Below, piece after piece: positions 24,983-33,061 of a stretch of DNA of 64,000 nt. Origin of the DNA: Actinoplanes ianthinogenes. Its GTDB lineage: Bacteria > Actinomycetota > Actinomycetes > Mycobacteriales > Micromonosporaceae. The notes beneath the pieces are model-generated. The model saw nothing but the letters and a program-made list of their open reading frames with translations. It made no database searches and was not told the DNA's origin. The DNA lies in contig NZ_AP023356.1 in NCBI RefSeq assembly GCF_018324205.1, forward strand, positions 4,605,501 through 4,669,500, given 5' to 3'. Position 1 is the stretch's first letter; every line of letters starts with the position of its first letter. The position numbers and the translations under genes are program-made.

Positions 24983-25261
24983 GTCGTGGCATTCTGAGGT
25001 AGATCGAGCTGCCTGGCAGCAAAACCTGTGGCGGCACTGGGATCTCGCCTGGTCACGGCTCTGCCCGGTGGCCGGTTACGGGTTTTGCGCGTCAGGCGAC
25101 GCGGACTGACCGTCCCGGCCCCGGCCGCCCGTCCCGACTGGATGACCGGCCGGATCCGGTCACAGCCCGCTTGCGGCACGCCTGCCCACTCACCGGCCTT
25201 TTCGGTACGCCCAAAGCCCCTCGAGCCCCGGGCAACGCCACCTGCCTGGCCCCGTGCCATC
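24983..25261. other. non-coding stretch before the 63-bp array
   Basis: I see no gene here. ORFs that cross it on both strands owe their length to the downstream array, whose period is a multiple of three. One dispersed GGCGTACC-type motif (minus strand, about 25197-25215) lies in it. Confidence 0.5.
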
Positions 25262-25624
25262 GCGACCGATCCCGCTGACCGTATCCGGGCACCGGAAAGG
25301 GCCATGAGCACCAGCCCAACGAACGCAGCTGGCCCTGCAGGCCCTATCCGGGCACGGGAAAGGGCCATGAGCACCAGCCCGACAAACGCAGCTGGCCCTG
25401 CAGGCCCTATCCGGCCACCGGAAAGGGCCATGAGCACCAGCCCAACGAACGCAGCTGGCCCTGGAGGCCCTATCCGGGCACAGGAAAGGGCCATGAGCAC
25501 CAGCCCGACAAACGCAGCTGGCCCTGGAGGCCCTATCCGGGCGCGCGAAAGGGCCATGAACGCCAGCCCGACAAACTCGGCTGGCCCTGGGAGCCGTACC
25601 CGGACACGGGACAGTGGGGCATGA
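25262..25624. repeat. tandem array of about six 63-bp hairpin units
   Basis: Well-preserved unit starts are at 25325, 25388, 25451, 25514 and 25577, each 63 bp apart, with a degenerate first unit from about 25262. A unit reads GCAGCTGGCCCTG, then AGGCCCTATCCGG, spacer, GAAAGGGCCATGAGCACCAG and CCCGACAAAC. Outer arms GCTGG/CCAGC and inner arms GGCCCT/AGGGCC nest as in the 64-bp array at 10295. Because 63 is divisible by three, long repetitive ORFs open on both strands; I regard them as artefacts. It lies 125 bp before moaA. Confidence 0.95.
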
Positions 25625-25749
25625 GCGGTAGGGGGCAGGAGATCGCAGCCGGACCATCGGCCCGCGCTCATAGGACGAAACGCCTAGCGGCAACTCAGCG
25701 CCGGAGCGGCTAGATTCGATTTCGTGAGCGAGATCAGGGGATCAGTCGT

Positions 25750-26775
25750 GTGGGCCGGGTGGCGGCCGTGATCGCGCTTGCCGATCGCTTCGGCCGTGTC
25801 GCGACCGACCTGCGGGTCTCCCTCACCGATCGGTGCAACCTGCGGTGCACCTACTGCATGCCCGCCGAGGGCCTGGCCTGGATGCCGCAGCCCGAGCAGC
25901 TCACCGACGCCGAGGTGGTCCGGCTGATCCGGATCGCCGTCGAGCGGCTCGGCGTGACCGAGGTCCGGTTCACCGGTGGCGAGCCGCTGATCCGCCGCGG
26001 CCTGGTCGGCATCGTCACCGAGGTGGCCCGGCTCGCGCCGCGGCCGCGGATGTCGGTGACCACCAACGGCATCGGCCTCGACCGGCTGGCCGTCCCGCTG
26101 CGCGACGCCGGGCTCGATCGGGTGAATGTCTCGCTGGACACGCTCGATCCGCAGCGGTTCCTGACGCTGACCCGCCGCGACCGGCACGCCGACGTGCTGC
26201 GGGGCCTGCGCGCGGCGGCCGAGGCCGGGCTGACGCCCGTGAAAATCAACACTGTGCTGATGCGCGACGTGAACGACGACGAGGCGCCGGCCCTGCTGCG
26301 GTTCGCGCTGGAGCACGGCTACCAGTTGCGGTTCATCGAGCAGATGCCGCTGGACGCCCAGCACCAGTGGGACCGGCACACCATGATCACCGCCGACGAG
26401 ATCCTCGCCGCGCTGAAACCCTTCGATCTGCGTCCTGACGTGGTTTCACGTGGAACGGCTCCGGCCGAGACCTGGCTGGTACCAGGGCACGTGGACGCGG
26501 CCGGGGAGCCGGCCCGGGTCGGTGTGATCGGGAGCGTGACCCGGCCGTTCTGCGGTGACTGCGACCGGACCCGGCTGACGGCCGACGGCCAGGTGCGGAA
26601 CTGCCTGTTCGCGACCGAGGAGAGCGACCTGCGGAAGCTGGTGCGTGACGGCGCGCCCGACGCCGAGATCGCGGAGGCGTGGCGGGTGGCCATGGCCGGC
26701 AAGCGGGCCGGGCACGGCATCGACGATCCGGCCTTCTTGCAGCCGGCCCGGCCCATGTCCGCCATCGGAGGCTGA
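25750..26775 (+). CDS. moaA: GTP 3',8-cyclase (molybdenum cofactor synthesis protein A)
   Basis: A 341-residue radical SAM enzyme. DRCNLRCTYCMPAEG holds the CxxxCxxC cluster, TEVRFTGGEPLIRRGL the SAM-binding GGE motif, and VTRPFCGDCDRTRLTADGQVRNCLF the three C-terminal cysteines for the second cluster. It ends with the conserved AIGG (double-glycine tail). With MoaC it converts GTP to cyclic pyranopterin monophosphate. GTG 25750 is used because AGGGG lies 9 bp upstream; GTG 25768 is possible. moaD follows after 5 bp. A perfect parS site lies inside the gene. Confidence 0.95.
   Translation: MGRVAAVIALADRFGRVATDLRVSLTDRCNLRCTYCMPAEGLAWMPQPEQLTDAEVVRLIRIAVERLGVTEVRFTGGEPLIRRGLVGIVTEVARLAPRPRMSVTTNGIGLDRLAVPLRDAGLDRVNVSLDTLDPQRFLTLTRRDRHADVLRGLRAAAEAGLTPVKINTVLMRDVNDDEAPALLRFALEHGYQLRFIEQMPLDAQHQWDRHTMITADEILAALKPFDLRPDVVSRGTAPAETWLVPGHVDAAGEPARVGVIGSVTRPFCGDCDRTRLTADGQVRNCLFATEESDLRKLVRDGAPDAEIAEAWRVAMAGKRAGHGIDDPAFLQPARPMSAIGG
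26443..26456. promoter_or_regulatory. parS chromosome-partition site inside moaA
   Basis: The 14-mer GTTTCACGTGGAAC is identical to the parS sequence known from Streptomyces and matches the general ParB site in 13 of 14 positions. ParB binds and spreads from such sites, which cluster near oriC. It sits within the moaA reading frame. The closest other matches in the window (around 2765 and 21096) keep only the CACGTGGAAC part. Confidence 0.85.
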
Positions 26776-26780
26776 GCGTC

Positions 26781-27023
26781 GTGCTGACGGTTCGTTATTT
26801 CGCCGGGGCGCGTGCCGCGGCCGGTGGGGTGAGCAGCGAGCAGATCGCGGCCGGGTCGCTGGAGGAGCTGGCCCAGATCGTCACCGCCCGGCACGGGGAG
26901 CGGCTCGGGCTGGTGATGAAGTCGGCGAGCTTCCTGGTGGATGGGCTGACCTGTCACGACCGGCAGGCGGCGCTGCCGGTCGGCGCCACGGTCGACGTCC
27001 TGCCGCCCTTCGCCGGGGGCTGA
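26781..27023 (+). CDS. moaD: molybdopterin synthase sulfur carrier subunit
   Basis: An 80-residue ubiquitin-like protein starting at GTG 26781 (LTVRYFAGARAAAGG) and ending LPPFAGG. The terminal Gly-Gly is thiocarboxylated and donates sulfur to form molybdopterin together with MoaE, whose gene is 10 kb away. The first strand, the helix SLEELAQIVTARHGERL and the terminal VDVLPPFAGG fit MoaD/ThiS. It starts 5 bp after the moaA stop, so it is in the same operon. Confidence 0.92.
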   Translation: MLTVRYFAGARAAAGGVSSEQIAAGSLEELAQIVTARHGERLGLVMKSASFLVDGLTCHDRQAALPVGATVDVLPPFAGG

Positions 27024-27112
27024 CCTCGCACTTCGCGGTTTTGTCGTACCCCTCCGGCAGGATTCGGGGCGCTCCGGGGGGAGTTGTCGGCGAGTCAGCG
27101 AGGGAGACCGGC

Positions 27113-27793
27113 GTGGTGCGGGTGGTGAGTCGGGCGGAGGCTTCCGCGGCGGTTCTGGACGTGGGGTGGCGGTTCCTGCTGGGCCGGCTGCAAAGCGCCG
27201 TTCCGGTTCCCTCGCTGGCCACCGCAGTCGAGGTGGCGGCCGCCGCGACGCAAGCCGCGGGGGAGCACGCCGACGGACACCTGCGGGTCGATCTGCGGTC
27301 GGATCGGGTGATCCTCACCCTCGAGACGCTCGGGCTCGCGTCGCTGACGAGCCGTGACGTCGAGCTGGCCCACCGGATCTCCGCCGCGCTGGCCGAGATC
27401 GGTCACCGGACCGCGTCGCGGGCGGAGCACCGAGCGGTGCAGATGCTGGAGATCGCCATCGACGCGCGAGACATCGCCGCGATCCGCCCGTTTTGGAAAG
27501 CGGTGCTGGGTTACACGCACGAGCCCTCGGCCGACGGACCGACCGATCCGATCGTCGACCCGGCCGGGCAGGGGCCGGCGGTCTGGTTCCAGCGGATGAC
27601 CGAGCCGCGCCCCCAGCGCAACCGGGTGCACTTCGATCTCTGTGTGCCGCACGACGAGGCGCCGGATCGGATCGCGGCCGCGGTGGCGGCCGGGGGCCGG
27701 CTGGTGTCCGAGCGGCGCGCCCCCGCGTTCTGGATTCTGGCCGACGTCGAGGGCAACGAGATCTGCGTGACGACCTGGCAGGGACGTGACTGA
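27113..27793 (+). CDS. two-domain protein: degenerate pterin dehydratase-like plus VOC/glyoxalase-like
   Basis: A 226-residue protein starting at GTG 27113, with GGGAG 6 bp upstream. Residues 1-105 resemble pterin-4a-carbinolamine dehydratase (HLRVDLRSDRVILTLET, then LTSRDVELAHRISAALAEIG), but the catalytic HHP triad position reads HAD, so activity is doubtful. Residues 108-226 form a glyoxalase-like VOC domain: MLEIAIDARDIAAIRPFWKAVLGY, RVHFDLCVPHDEAPDRI, and the closing DVEGNEICVTTWQ with a metal-type glutamate. It follows the moaA-moaD genes; a link to pterin chemistry is tempting but unproven. Confidence 0.82.
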   Translation: MVRVVSRAEASAAVLDVGWRFLLGRLQSAVPVPSLATAVEVAAAATQAAGEHADGHLRVDLRSDRVILTLETLGLASLTSRDVELAHRISAALAEIGHRTASRAEHRAVQMLEIAIDARDIAAIRPFWKAVLGYTHEPSADGPTDPIVDPAGQGPAVWFQRMTEPRPQRNRVHFDLCVPHDEAPDRIAAAVAAGGRLVSERRAPAFWILADVEGNEICVTTWQGRD

Positions 27794-27833
27794 TCGGGCG
27801 GCGGGGGTGCCCGCCCGGGCACCGGCCGATCAG
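27790..27833 (+). terminator. hairpin terminator after the VOC-domain gene
   Basis: Two-part stem: CTGATCGG (27790-27797) with CCGATCAG (27826-27833), and inner GGTGCCCG (27806-27813) with CGGGCACC (27816-27823). The first arm overlaps the stop codon. Confidence 0.8.
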
Positions 27834-27880
27834 GGAGACTTGGCGTGCGGCGGGGAGGCCGCGCTGGGGGAGGAGTCCGG

Positions 27881-29203
27881 GTGGCAGCGTTCTTCGCGGT
27901 GATCCTGCTGGTCATCGTTCTGATCCACTACTACCTCTTCAAGCGCCTGGTGCTCGACACGACGCGGCCGGGGTGGGCACGGCGGGTCGGCACGGTGATC
28001 GCGGCCGGGCTCACGCTGCTGGTGCCGGCGACGCTGATCGGGGTGCGTGCCGGGCATGTGAGGTGGCTGGCCTGGCCGGGCTACCTGTGGATCGCCCTGA
28101 TGTTCTACCTGCTGATCACGCTGCTCGTGCTGGAGGTTCCGCGGTTGCTGGTGCGGCTGACCCGGCTGCGTCGAGGGCGTGCCGGAGATGGCGCGGAGGT
28201 GACACCGACCGGGGACGCGGCGGATCTCGCGTTGCAGCCCGCCGGGGCCGTTCCGGCCGGGACCAGCGGGGAGACGCCGGGTGCGACCGGCGACTCCCCG
28301 ACCCGCGACTCCCCGACCCGCGACTCGGCGGCGGCCACCGATGCGACCGGTGCCACGGGCGCCGCGACGGACACGCCTGGCGGCGTCGATCGGCGGCTGG
28401 TGCTGGCGCGAGGCGCGGCGATCTTTGCCGGACTGACCGCGGCGAGTGTCACCGGCTACGGCATCCGGACCGCGACCAGTGCGCCGCGGATCGATCGGGT
28501 GCGGATCCCGATCGCCAAGCTCCCCCGATCGATGGACGGGACCCGGCTGGCCGTCGTCTCCGACATCCACCTCGGGCCACTGACCGGAATCGGTCACGCG
28601 CAGCGCATCACCCGAGTGATCAATTCGGTGGACGCGGACGTGGTGTGCGTCGTCGGTGACCTTGTCGACGGCACTGTCGCGGAACTGGGGCGGCTCGCCG
28701 AGCCGCTGCGTGGCATCGAGTCCCGGAGGGGCGCCTACTTCGTGACCGGCAACCACGAGTACTACTCCGGCTTCGAGCCGTGGATCGACGAGGTCACCGA
28801 GCTGGGCATGCGCCCGCTGCGCAACGCGCGGGTGGAGATCGACGGGCTGGACCTAGCCGGGGTGAACGACCTGGGTGGGGATCAGTTCGGTGACCCGGCC
28901 GACTTCGGCAGGGCGCTCGGCGACCGGGACCGGAGCCGGCCGGTGGTGCTGATGGCGCACCAGCCGCTGGCCGCCAAGGACGCCGCGCCCTACGGCGTCG
29001 ACCTCCAGGTCTCCGGGCACACCCACGGCGGCCAGATGGCGCCCTTCAACTTGCTCGTGAAACTCCAGCAACCGGTAGTCTCCGGCTTCGGACGGGTGGA
29101 CGGCGTGCCGGTTTACGTGACCAACGGCGCGGGCTTCTGGGGCCCACCGGTCCGCGTGGGCGCGCCGCCGCAGGTCACGGTGGTCGAACTCCGCGTGGCG
29201 TAA
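27881..29203 (+). CDS. membrane-anchored metallophosphoesterase
   Basis: A 440-residue protein. GTG 27881 is chosen because a strong GGGGGAGGAG lies about 6 bp upstream and it starts directly with a membrane segment. Three or so helices occupy residues 1-100 (AAFFAVILLVIVLIHYYLF, VIAAGLTLLVPATLIGV, YLWIALMFYLLITLLVLE). A Thr/Asp/Ser linker with GDSPTRDSPTRDS repeats follows, then a further hydrophobic segment and the catalytic domain: VVSDIHLGPL, VVGDLVDG, TGNHEYYSG, LMAHQPL and VSGHTHGGQM, the complete dimetal site. It is like YkuE/YaeI-type phosphodiesterases acting at the membrane. The substrate is unknown. Confidence 0.9.
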   Translation: MAAFFAVILLVIVLIHYYLFKRLVLDTTRPGWARRVGTVIAAGLTLLVPATLIGVRAGHVRWLAWPGYLWIALMFYLLITLLVLEVPRLLVRLTRLRRGRAGDGAEVTPTGDAADLALQPAGAVPAGTSGETPGATGDSPTRDSPTRDSAAATDATGATGAATDTPGGVDRRLVLARGAAIFAGLTAASVTGYGIRTATSAPRIDRVRIPIAKLPRSMDGTRLAVVSDIHLGPLTGIGHAQRITRVINSVDADVVCVVGDLVDGTVAELGRLAEPLRGIESRRGAYFVTGNHEYYSGFEPWIDEVTELGMRPLRNARVEIDGLDLAGVNDLGGDQFGDPADFGRALGDRDRSRPVVLMAHQPLAAKDAAPYGVDLQVSGHTHGGQMAPFNLLVKLQQPVVSGFGRVDGVPVYVTNGAGFWGPPVRVGAPPQVTVVELRVA

Positions 29204-29268
29204 CTCATCAAGATCGGTAAGTGTGTTTGAGCGTGGCGATTCATGCCGGAACCGACGGCCGTGACAGG

Positions 29269-32200
29269 ATGCGAGACGTGGAGGTCAGCCCGGACACATA
29301 CGTCGCGGACCTGCACATTCACTCGCGCTATTCGCGGGCCTGCAGTCGCGACCTGACCCTGCCCAACCTGGCCTGGTGGGCACGGCGCAAGGGCATCGCC
29401 CTGCTGGGCACCGGTGACTTCACCCATCCGGCCTGGTTCGAGCACCTCAAGGAGAGCCTCGAGGCGGCCGAGCCCGGCCTGTATCGGCTGAACGACGAGA
29501 AGCCGATCACCAAGCGGCTGCCCGGCTCGCTCAAGGGCACCTCGCCGGCCCGTTTCATGCTGAGCGTGGAGATCTCCACGATCTACAAGCGGGACGACCG
29601 CACCCGCAAGGTGCACCACCTGCTCTACGCACCCGACTTCGCGTCGGCCGCACGGATCAACACCGCGCTGGGCCGGATCGGCAACCTGACCGCCGACGGC
29701 CGCCCCATCCTGGGCCTGGACTCCCGCGACCTGCTGGAGATCACCCTGGAGGCCGGTGGTTACCTGGTCCCGGCACACATCTGGACCCCGTGGTTCTCCG
29801 CGCTCGGCTCCAAGTCCGGCTTCGACGCGATCGCCGACTGCTATGCCGACCTGGCCGACCACATCACCGCGGTGGAGACCGGTCTCTCCTCCGACCCGGC
29901 GATGAACTGGCGGGTCTCCAGCCTGGACCGCTACCGCCTGGTCTCGAACTCGGACGCGCACTCGCCGGCCGCCCTGGCCCGCGAGGCCACCCTGTTCACC
30001 GGCGTCCCGGACTACTTCGCGGTCAGGGACGGGATCGGCCTGGCCGGCACGCTGGAGTTCTTCCCGGAGGAGGGGAAGTACCACGCCGACGGCCACCGCG
30101 CCTGCAACGTCAACTGGGAGCCGGAGCGCACCCGGGAGGCCGGCGGCCGGTGCCCGGAGTGCGGCCGCCCGCTGACCGTCGGCGTGCTCAGCCGGGTCGA
30201 GGACCTGGCCGACCGGCCGGCCGGCTTCACCAAGGACACGCACGTCGAGCACCTGATCCAGTTGCACGAGATCCTCGGCGAGATCCACGGCGTCGGCCCC
30301 AAGTCGAAAACCGTCGAGTCGCAGCTCAACCACCTGGTCGCCACGCTCGGCGCGGAGCTGGACATCCTGCGCAGGGTGCCGGTCGAGGAGATCGGCAAGG
30401 CCGGCGGCGACGAGCTGCGCGAGGCGATCACCCGGTTGCGGCGCGGCGACGTGCGGCGGGTCCCTGGATACGACGGTGAGTACGGCGTGATCACCCTCTT
30501 CGAGCCGGGCGAGCTGCGTAACCGCACCAGCGCGCCGCAGGTGGAGACGCTGTTCGACATGCTTCCGGTGGAGAAGCCGAAGGCGAAGGCCGAGGCGCCG
30601 CCCGCGCCCAGGAAGGCCAAACCGGCGAAGGAGAAGCCGGCCCCGCCGCCGCTCGCCCCGCCGCCCAGCCCGCACGAGCCGTTCGAGCCGATGCTGGCCG
30701 GCATGGAGGAGGTCGGCACCGGGCTGCTGGACCGGCTCGACGCGATGCAGCGGGTGGCCGCGTCCGCGCCGGGCGGGCCGCTGCTGATCGTGGCCGGTCC
30801 GGGCACCGGCAAGACCCGGACGCTGACCCACCGGATCGCGTACCTCTGCGCCGAGCTGGGGGTCTTCCCGGAGCGCTGCCTGGCGATCACGTTCACCCGG
30901 CGGGCCGCTGCCGAGCTGCGCGAGCGTCTGGAGAGCCTGCTCGGCGACGTGGCCGAGGACATCACCGTGGGCACGTTCCACTCGCTGGGCCTGACCGTGC
31001 TGAAGGAGAACGCCAAGGCGGCCGGGCTCGGCGCCGGCTGGCGGATCGCCGAGGAGCCGGAGCAGAAAGCGGCCCGGGAGCAGGCCGGCGAGGACGACAC
31101 GGCGTACCGGAAACTGCTGCGGCAGCAGGACCTGGTCGACCTGGACGACCTGATCAGCGTGCCGGTCGAGCTCCTGCGCGAGGACCCGGCGCTGGTCGAG
31201 AAATACCGCAGGCGCTGGCAGTGGATCTTCGTGGACGAGTACCAGGACGTCGACGAGCTGCAATACGAGCTGCTCCGGTTGCTCAGCCCGGCGGACGGGA
31301 ACCTGTGCGCGATCGGGGACCCGGACCAGGCGATCTACTCGTTCCGGGGCGCCGACGTGCGCTACTTCCTCCGCTTCAACCAGGACTTCGTGGACGCCCG
31401 CCTGGTCCGGCTGACCCGCAACTACCGGTCGTCGGCGCCGATCCTGGCCGCCGCGGTGCAGGCCATCGCCCCGTCGTCGCTGGTTCGCGGCCGCCGGCTG
31501 GACCCGGCGCGGCTGGATCCGGAGGCCCCGCTGGTCGGGCGGTACCCGGCGCGCAGCGTCACGGACGAGGCCGACTTCGTGGTCCGCACCATCGACGAGC
31601 TGGTCGGCGGCCTGTCCCACCGGTCGCTGGACTCGGGCCGGGTGGACTCGCGCGCGACCGTCACCGGGTCGCTGTCGTTCTCCGACATCGCGGTGCTGTA
31701 CCGCACCGACTCGCAGTCCGGCCCGATCCTGGACGCGCTGCTGCGGGCCGGTGTCCCGGTGCAGAAACGCTCGCACAACCGGCTGCGGGACCGGGCCGGG
31801 GTCGAGGTGATCGCCCGCGAGCTGCGGCACGCCGGCGGGCTCGGCGGCTCGCTGGCCGCCCGGGTCCGGCTCGCCGCCCAGGTGCTGGCCCAGCGCTACG
31901 CCGCGCCGACGCTGGACGGCGGCCAGATCACTCCGGAGGACATCTGGTCGGCGGCCGACCTGCTCACTCCGCTCGCCCAGCGGGTCGGCGACGACCTGCC
32001 GCTGTTCCTCCAGCAGCTGGAGACCGGCGCCGAGGTGGACGCGCTGGACCCGCGCGCCGAGGCGGTCAACCTGCTCACCCTGCATGCCGCCAAGGGCCTG
32101 GAGTTCCCGGTGGTCTTCCTGGTCGGCTGCGAGGACGGGCTGCTGCCGCTGCGCTGGCCCGGTGCGACGCCGACGGAGGAGGAGATCGCCGAGGAGCGGC

Positions 32201-32394
32201 GACTGTTCTTCGTCGGCCTGACCCGGGCGCAGGACCGGCTCTACGTGAGCTACGCGGCGAAGCGGTCCCGGCACGGCAGCGAGCGGGACCAGCAGCCGAC
32301 GCCGTTCCTGGACGTGATCGACTCCGGGCTGTTCGAGAAACTCGGCGAGGCGGCCCCGGCCCGGCCGAAGGACCGGCAGCTCAGGCTCCTGTGA
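29269..32394 (+). CDS. fusion of EndoQ-like PHP endonuclease and UvrD-type DNA helicase
   Basis: A 1041-residue protein. Residues 8-430 are a PHP-type domain resembling endonuclease Q: DLHIHSRYSRACSRDL, LLGTGDFTHPAWFEHLKE, VSNSDAHSPAAL, and a CPECG zinc-finger half-site near 295. A Pro/Lys/Ala-rich linker covers about 440-470. Residues 475-1030 are a superfamily 1 helicase: Walker A AGPGTGKTRTLTHRIAYL (about 509), TFTRRAAAELRERL, FVDEYQDVDELQYELL (about 656), IGDPDQAIYSFRGAD, LHAAKGLEFPVVF and LFFVGLTRAQDRLYVSYA. It probably couples nicking of damaged (deaminated) DNA with unwinding. The start is ATG 29269; GTG 29233 or 29278 are alternatives. Confidence 0.9.
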   Translation: MRDVEVSPDTYVADLHIHSRYSRACSRDLTLPNLAWWARRKGIALLGTGDFTHPAWFEHLKESLEAAEPGLYRLNDEKPITKRLPGSLKGTSPARFMLSVEISTIYKRDDRTRKVHHLLYAPDFASAARINTALGRIGNLTADGRPILGLDSRDLLEITLEAGGYLVPAHIWTPWFSALGSKSGFDAIADCYADLADHITAVETGLSSDPAMNWRVSSLDRYRLVSNSDAHSPAALAREATLFTGVPDYFAVRDGIGLAGTLEFFPEEGKYHADGHRACNVNWEPERTREAGGRCPECGRPLTVGVLSRVEDLADRPAGFTKDTHVEHLIQLHEILGEIHGVGPKSKTVESQLNHLVATLGAELDILRRVPVEEIGKAGGDELREAITRLRRGDVRRVPGYDGEYGVITLFEPGELRNRTSAPQVETLFDMLPVEKPKAKAEAPPAPRKAKPAKEKPAPPPLAPPPSPHEPFEPMLAGMEEVGTGLLDRLDAMQRVAASAPGGPLLIVAGPGTGKTRTLTHRIAYLCAELGVFPERCLAITFTRRAAAELRERLESLLGDVAEDITVGTFHSLGLTVLKENAKAAGLGAGWRIAEEPEQKAAREQAGEDDTAYRKLLRQQDLVDLDDLISVPVELLREDPALVEKYRRRWQWIFVDEYQDVDELQYELLRLLSPADGNLCAIGDPDQAIYSFRGADVRYFLRFNQDFVDARLVRLTRNYRSSAPILAAAVQAIAPSSLVRGRRLDPARLDPEAPLVGRYPARSVTDEADFVVRTIDELVGGLSHRSLDSGRVDSRATVTGSLSFSDIAVLYRTDSQSGPILDALLRAGVPVQKRSHNRLRDRAGVEVIARELRHAGGLGGSLAARVRLAAQVLAQRYAAPTLDGGQITPEDIWSAADLLTPLAQRVGDDLPLFLQQLETGAEVDALDPRAEAVNLLTLHAAKGLEFPVVFLVGCEDGLLPLRWPGATPTEEEIAEERRLFFVGLTRAQDRLYVSYAAKRSRHGSERDQQPTPFLDVIDSGLFEKLGEAAPARPKDRQLRLL

Positions 32395-32923
32395 GCAGCC
32401 CGGCCAGGGCGCCGAGCAGCAGCGCCGGGCCGAACGGGAAGACCCGGCGGCGCCGGGTGGCCAGCAGGACGACGGCCACCCCGGCGCCGAGCAGGTGCGC
32501 CACGAGCACCCCGGTGAGCACCGCCGGCCAGCCGGCCGCGAGACCCACCAGCAGCGCCAGCACCGCCGCGAGCTTCACGTCCCCGAGACCGAGCCCGCGG
32601 CCCGGCAGCAGCGCGACCAGCAGGTAACCGGCCCCGACCACGGCCGCCGCGAGCAGCGCCGGGCCGATCCGTGCCGGGGCGAGCAGCGCGAGCGGCGGGC
32701 CGGCGCCCGCCGCGAGGGCGCCGACGAGCGGATCGGGCAGCCGCAGCGTACGCAGGTCGATCACCGCCAGCAGGACGCCGAGCTCCACGGCGAACAGCAG
32801 CACCGGCAGCTGCGGGACCGCTCCGAGCCGCGCCGCGAGCATCCCGGCCGCCAGCAGAGCGGACAGGGCCCCGGCGAAGCACCGGCCGGCCGGGAAGATC
32901 ACCGGCACCGCGAGGATCACCAT
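32381..32923 (-). CDS. prepilin peptidase, A24 family, without methylase domain
   Basis: A 180-residue, highly hydrophobic protein with six or so helices. The catalytic aspartates of type IV prepilin peptidases are visible in LLAVIDLRTLRLPDPL and in GRGLGLGDVKLAAVLALL (GxGD). The N-terminal methyltransferase domain is missing, as in the short actinobacterial forms linked to Tad/Flp pili. ATG 32923 is used; GTG 32935 is also possible. Its 3' end overlaps the helicase gene by 14 bp in convergent orientation. No pilus genes lie in the window. Confidence 0.88.
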   Translation of the reverse strand: MVILAVPVIFPAGRCFAGALSALLAAGMLAARLGAVPQLPVLLFAVELGVLLAVIDLRTLRLPDPLVGALAAGAGPPLALLAPARIGPALLAAAVVGAGYLLVALLPGRGLGLGDVKLAAVLALLVGLAAGWPAVLTGVLVAHLLGAGVAVVLLATRRRRVFPFGPALLLGALAGLLTGA

Positions 32924-32979
32924 CGGAAACGCCACAACCCGGCAAGGTAACGACCCGGCCGGGCGAACGCAGGTCGGGT

Positions 32980-32988
32980 TGTGGACAA
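32980..32988. promoter_or_regulatory. DnaA box in a divergent promoter region
   Basis: TGTGGACAA (reverse complement TTGTCCACA, the preferred actinobacterial DnaA box) lies between the divergent prepilin peptidase gene and the membrane-protein gene at 33062. Confidence 0.6.
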
Positions 32989-33061
32989 CCGTTCCCATGT
33001 GACTTGTTCGCGGGCGATTCCGGCACCATCGCCGCAGGCCGCGCACGCTACCGTGACAGGC

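Noticed and set aside
24838..25671. Long repetitive ORFs on both strands (277 aa minus, 198 aa plus) with 21-residue repeats
   Set aside because: They coincide with the 63-bp array. A period divisible by three keeps any frame open, both strands are open at once, and no ribosome-binding site or family match is seen.
29113..32274. 1053-codon ORF on the minus strand
   Set aside because: It is the antisense shadow of the EndoQ-UvrD gene; composition is His/Gln/Arg/Val-rich as expected for the complementary frame of high-GC coding DNA.
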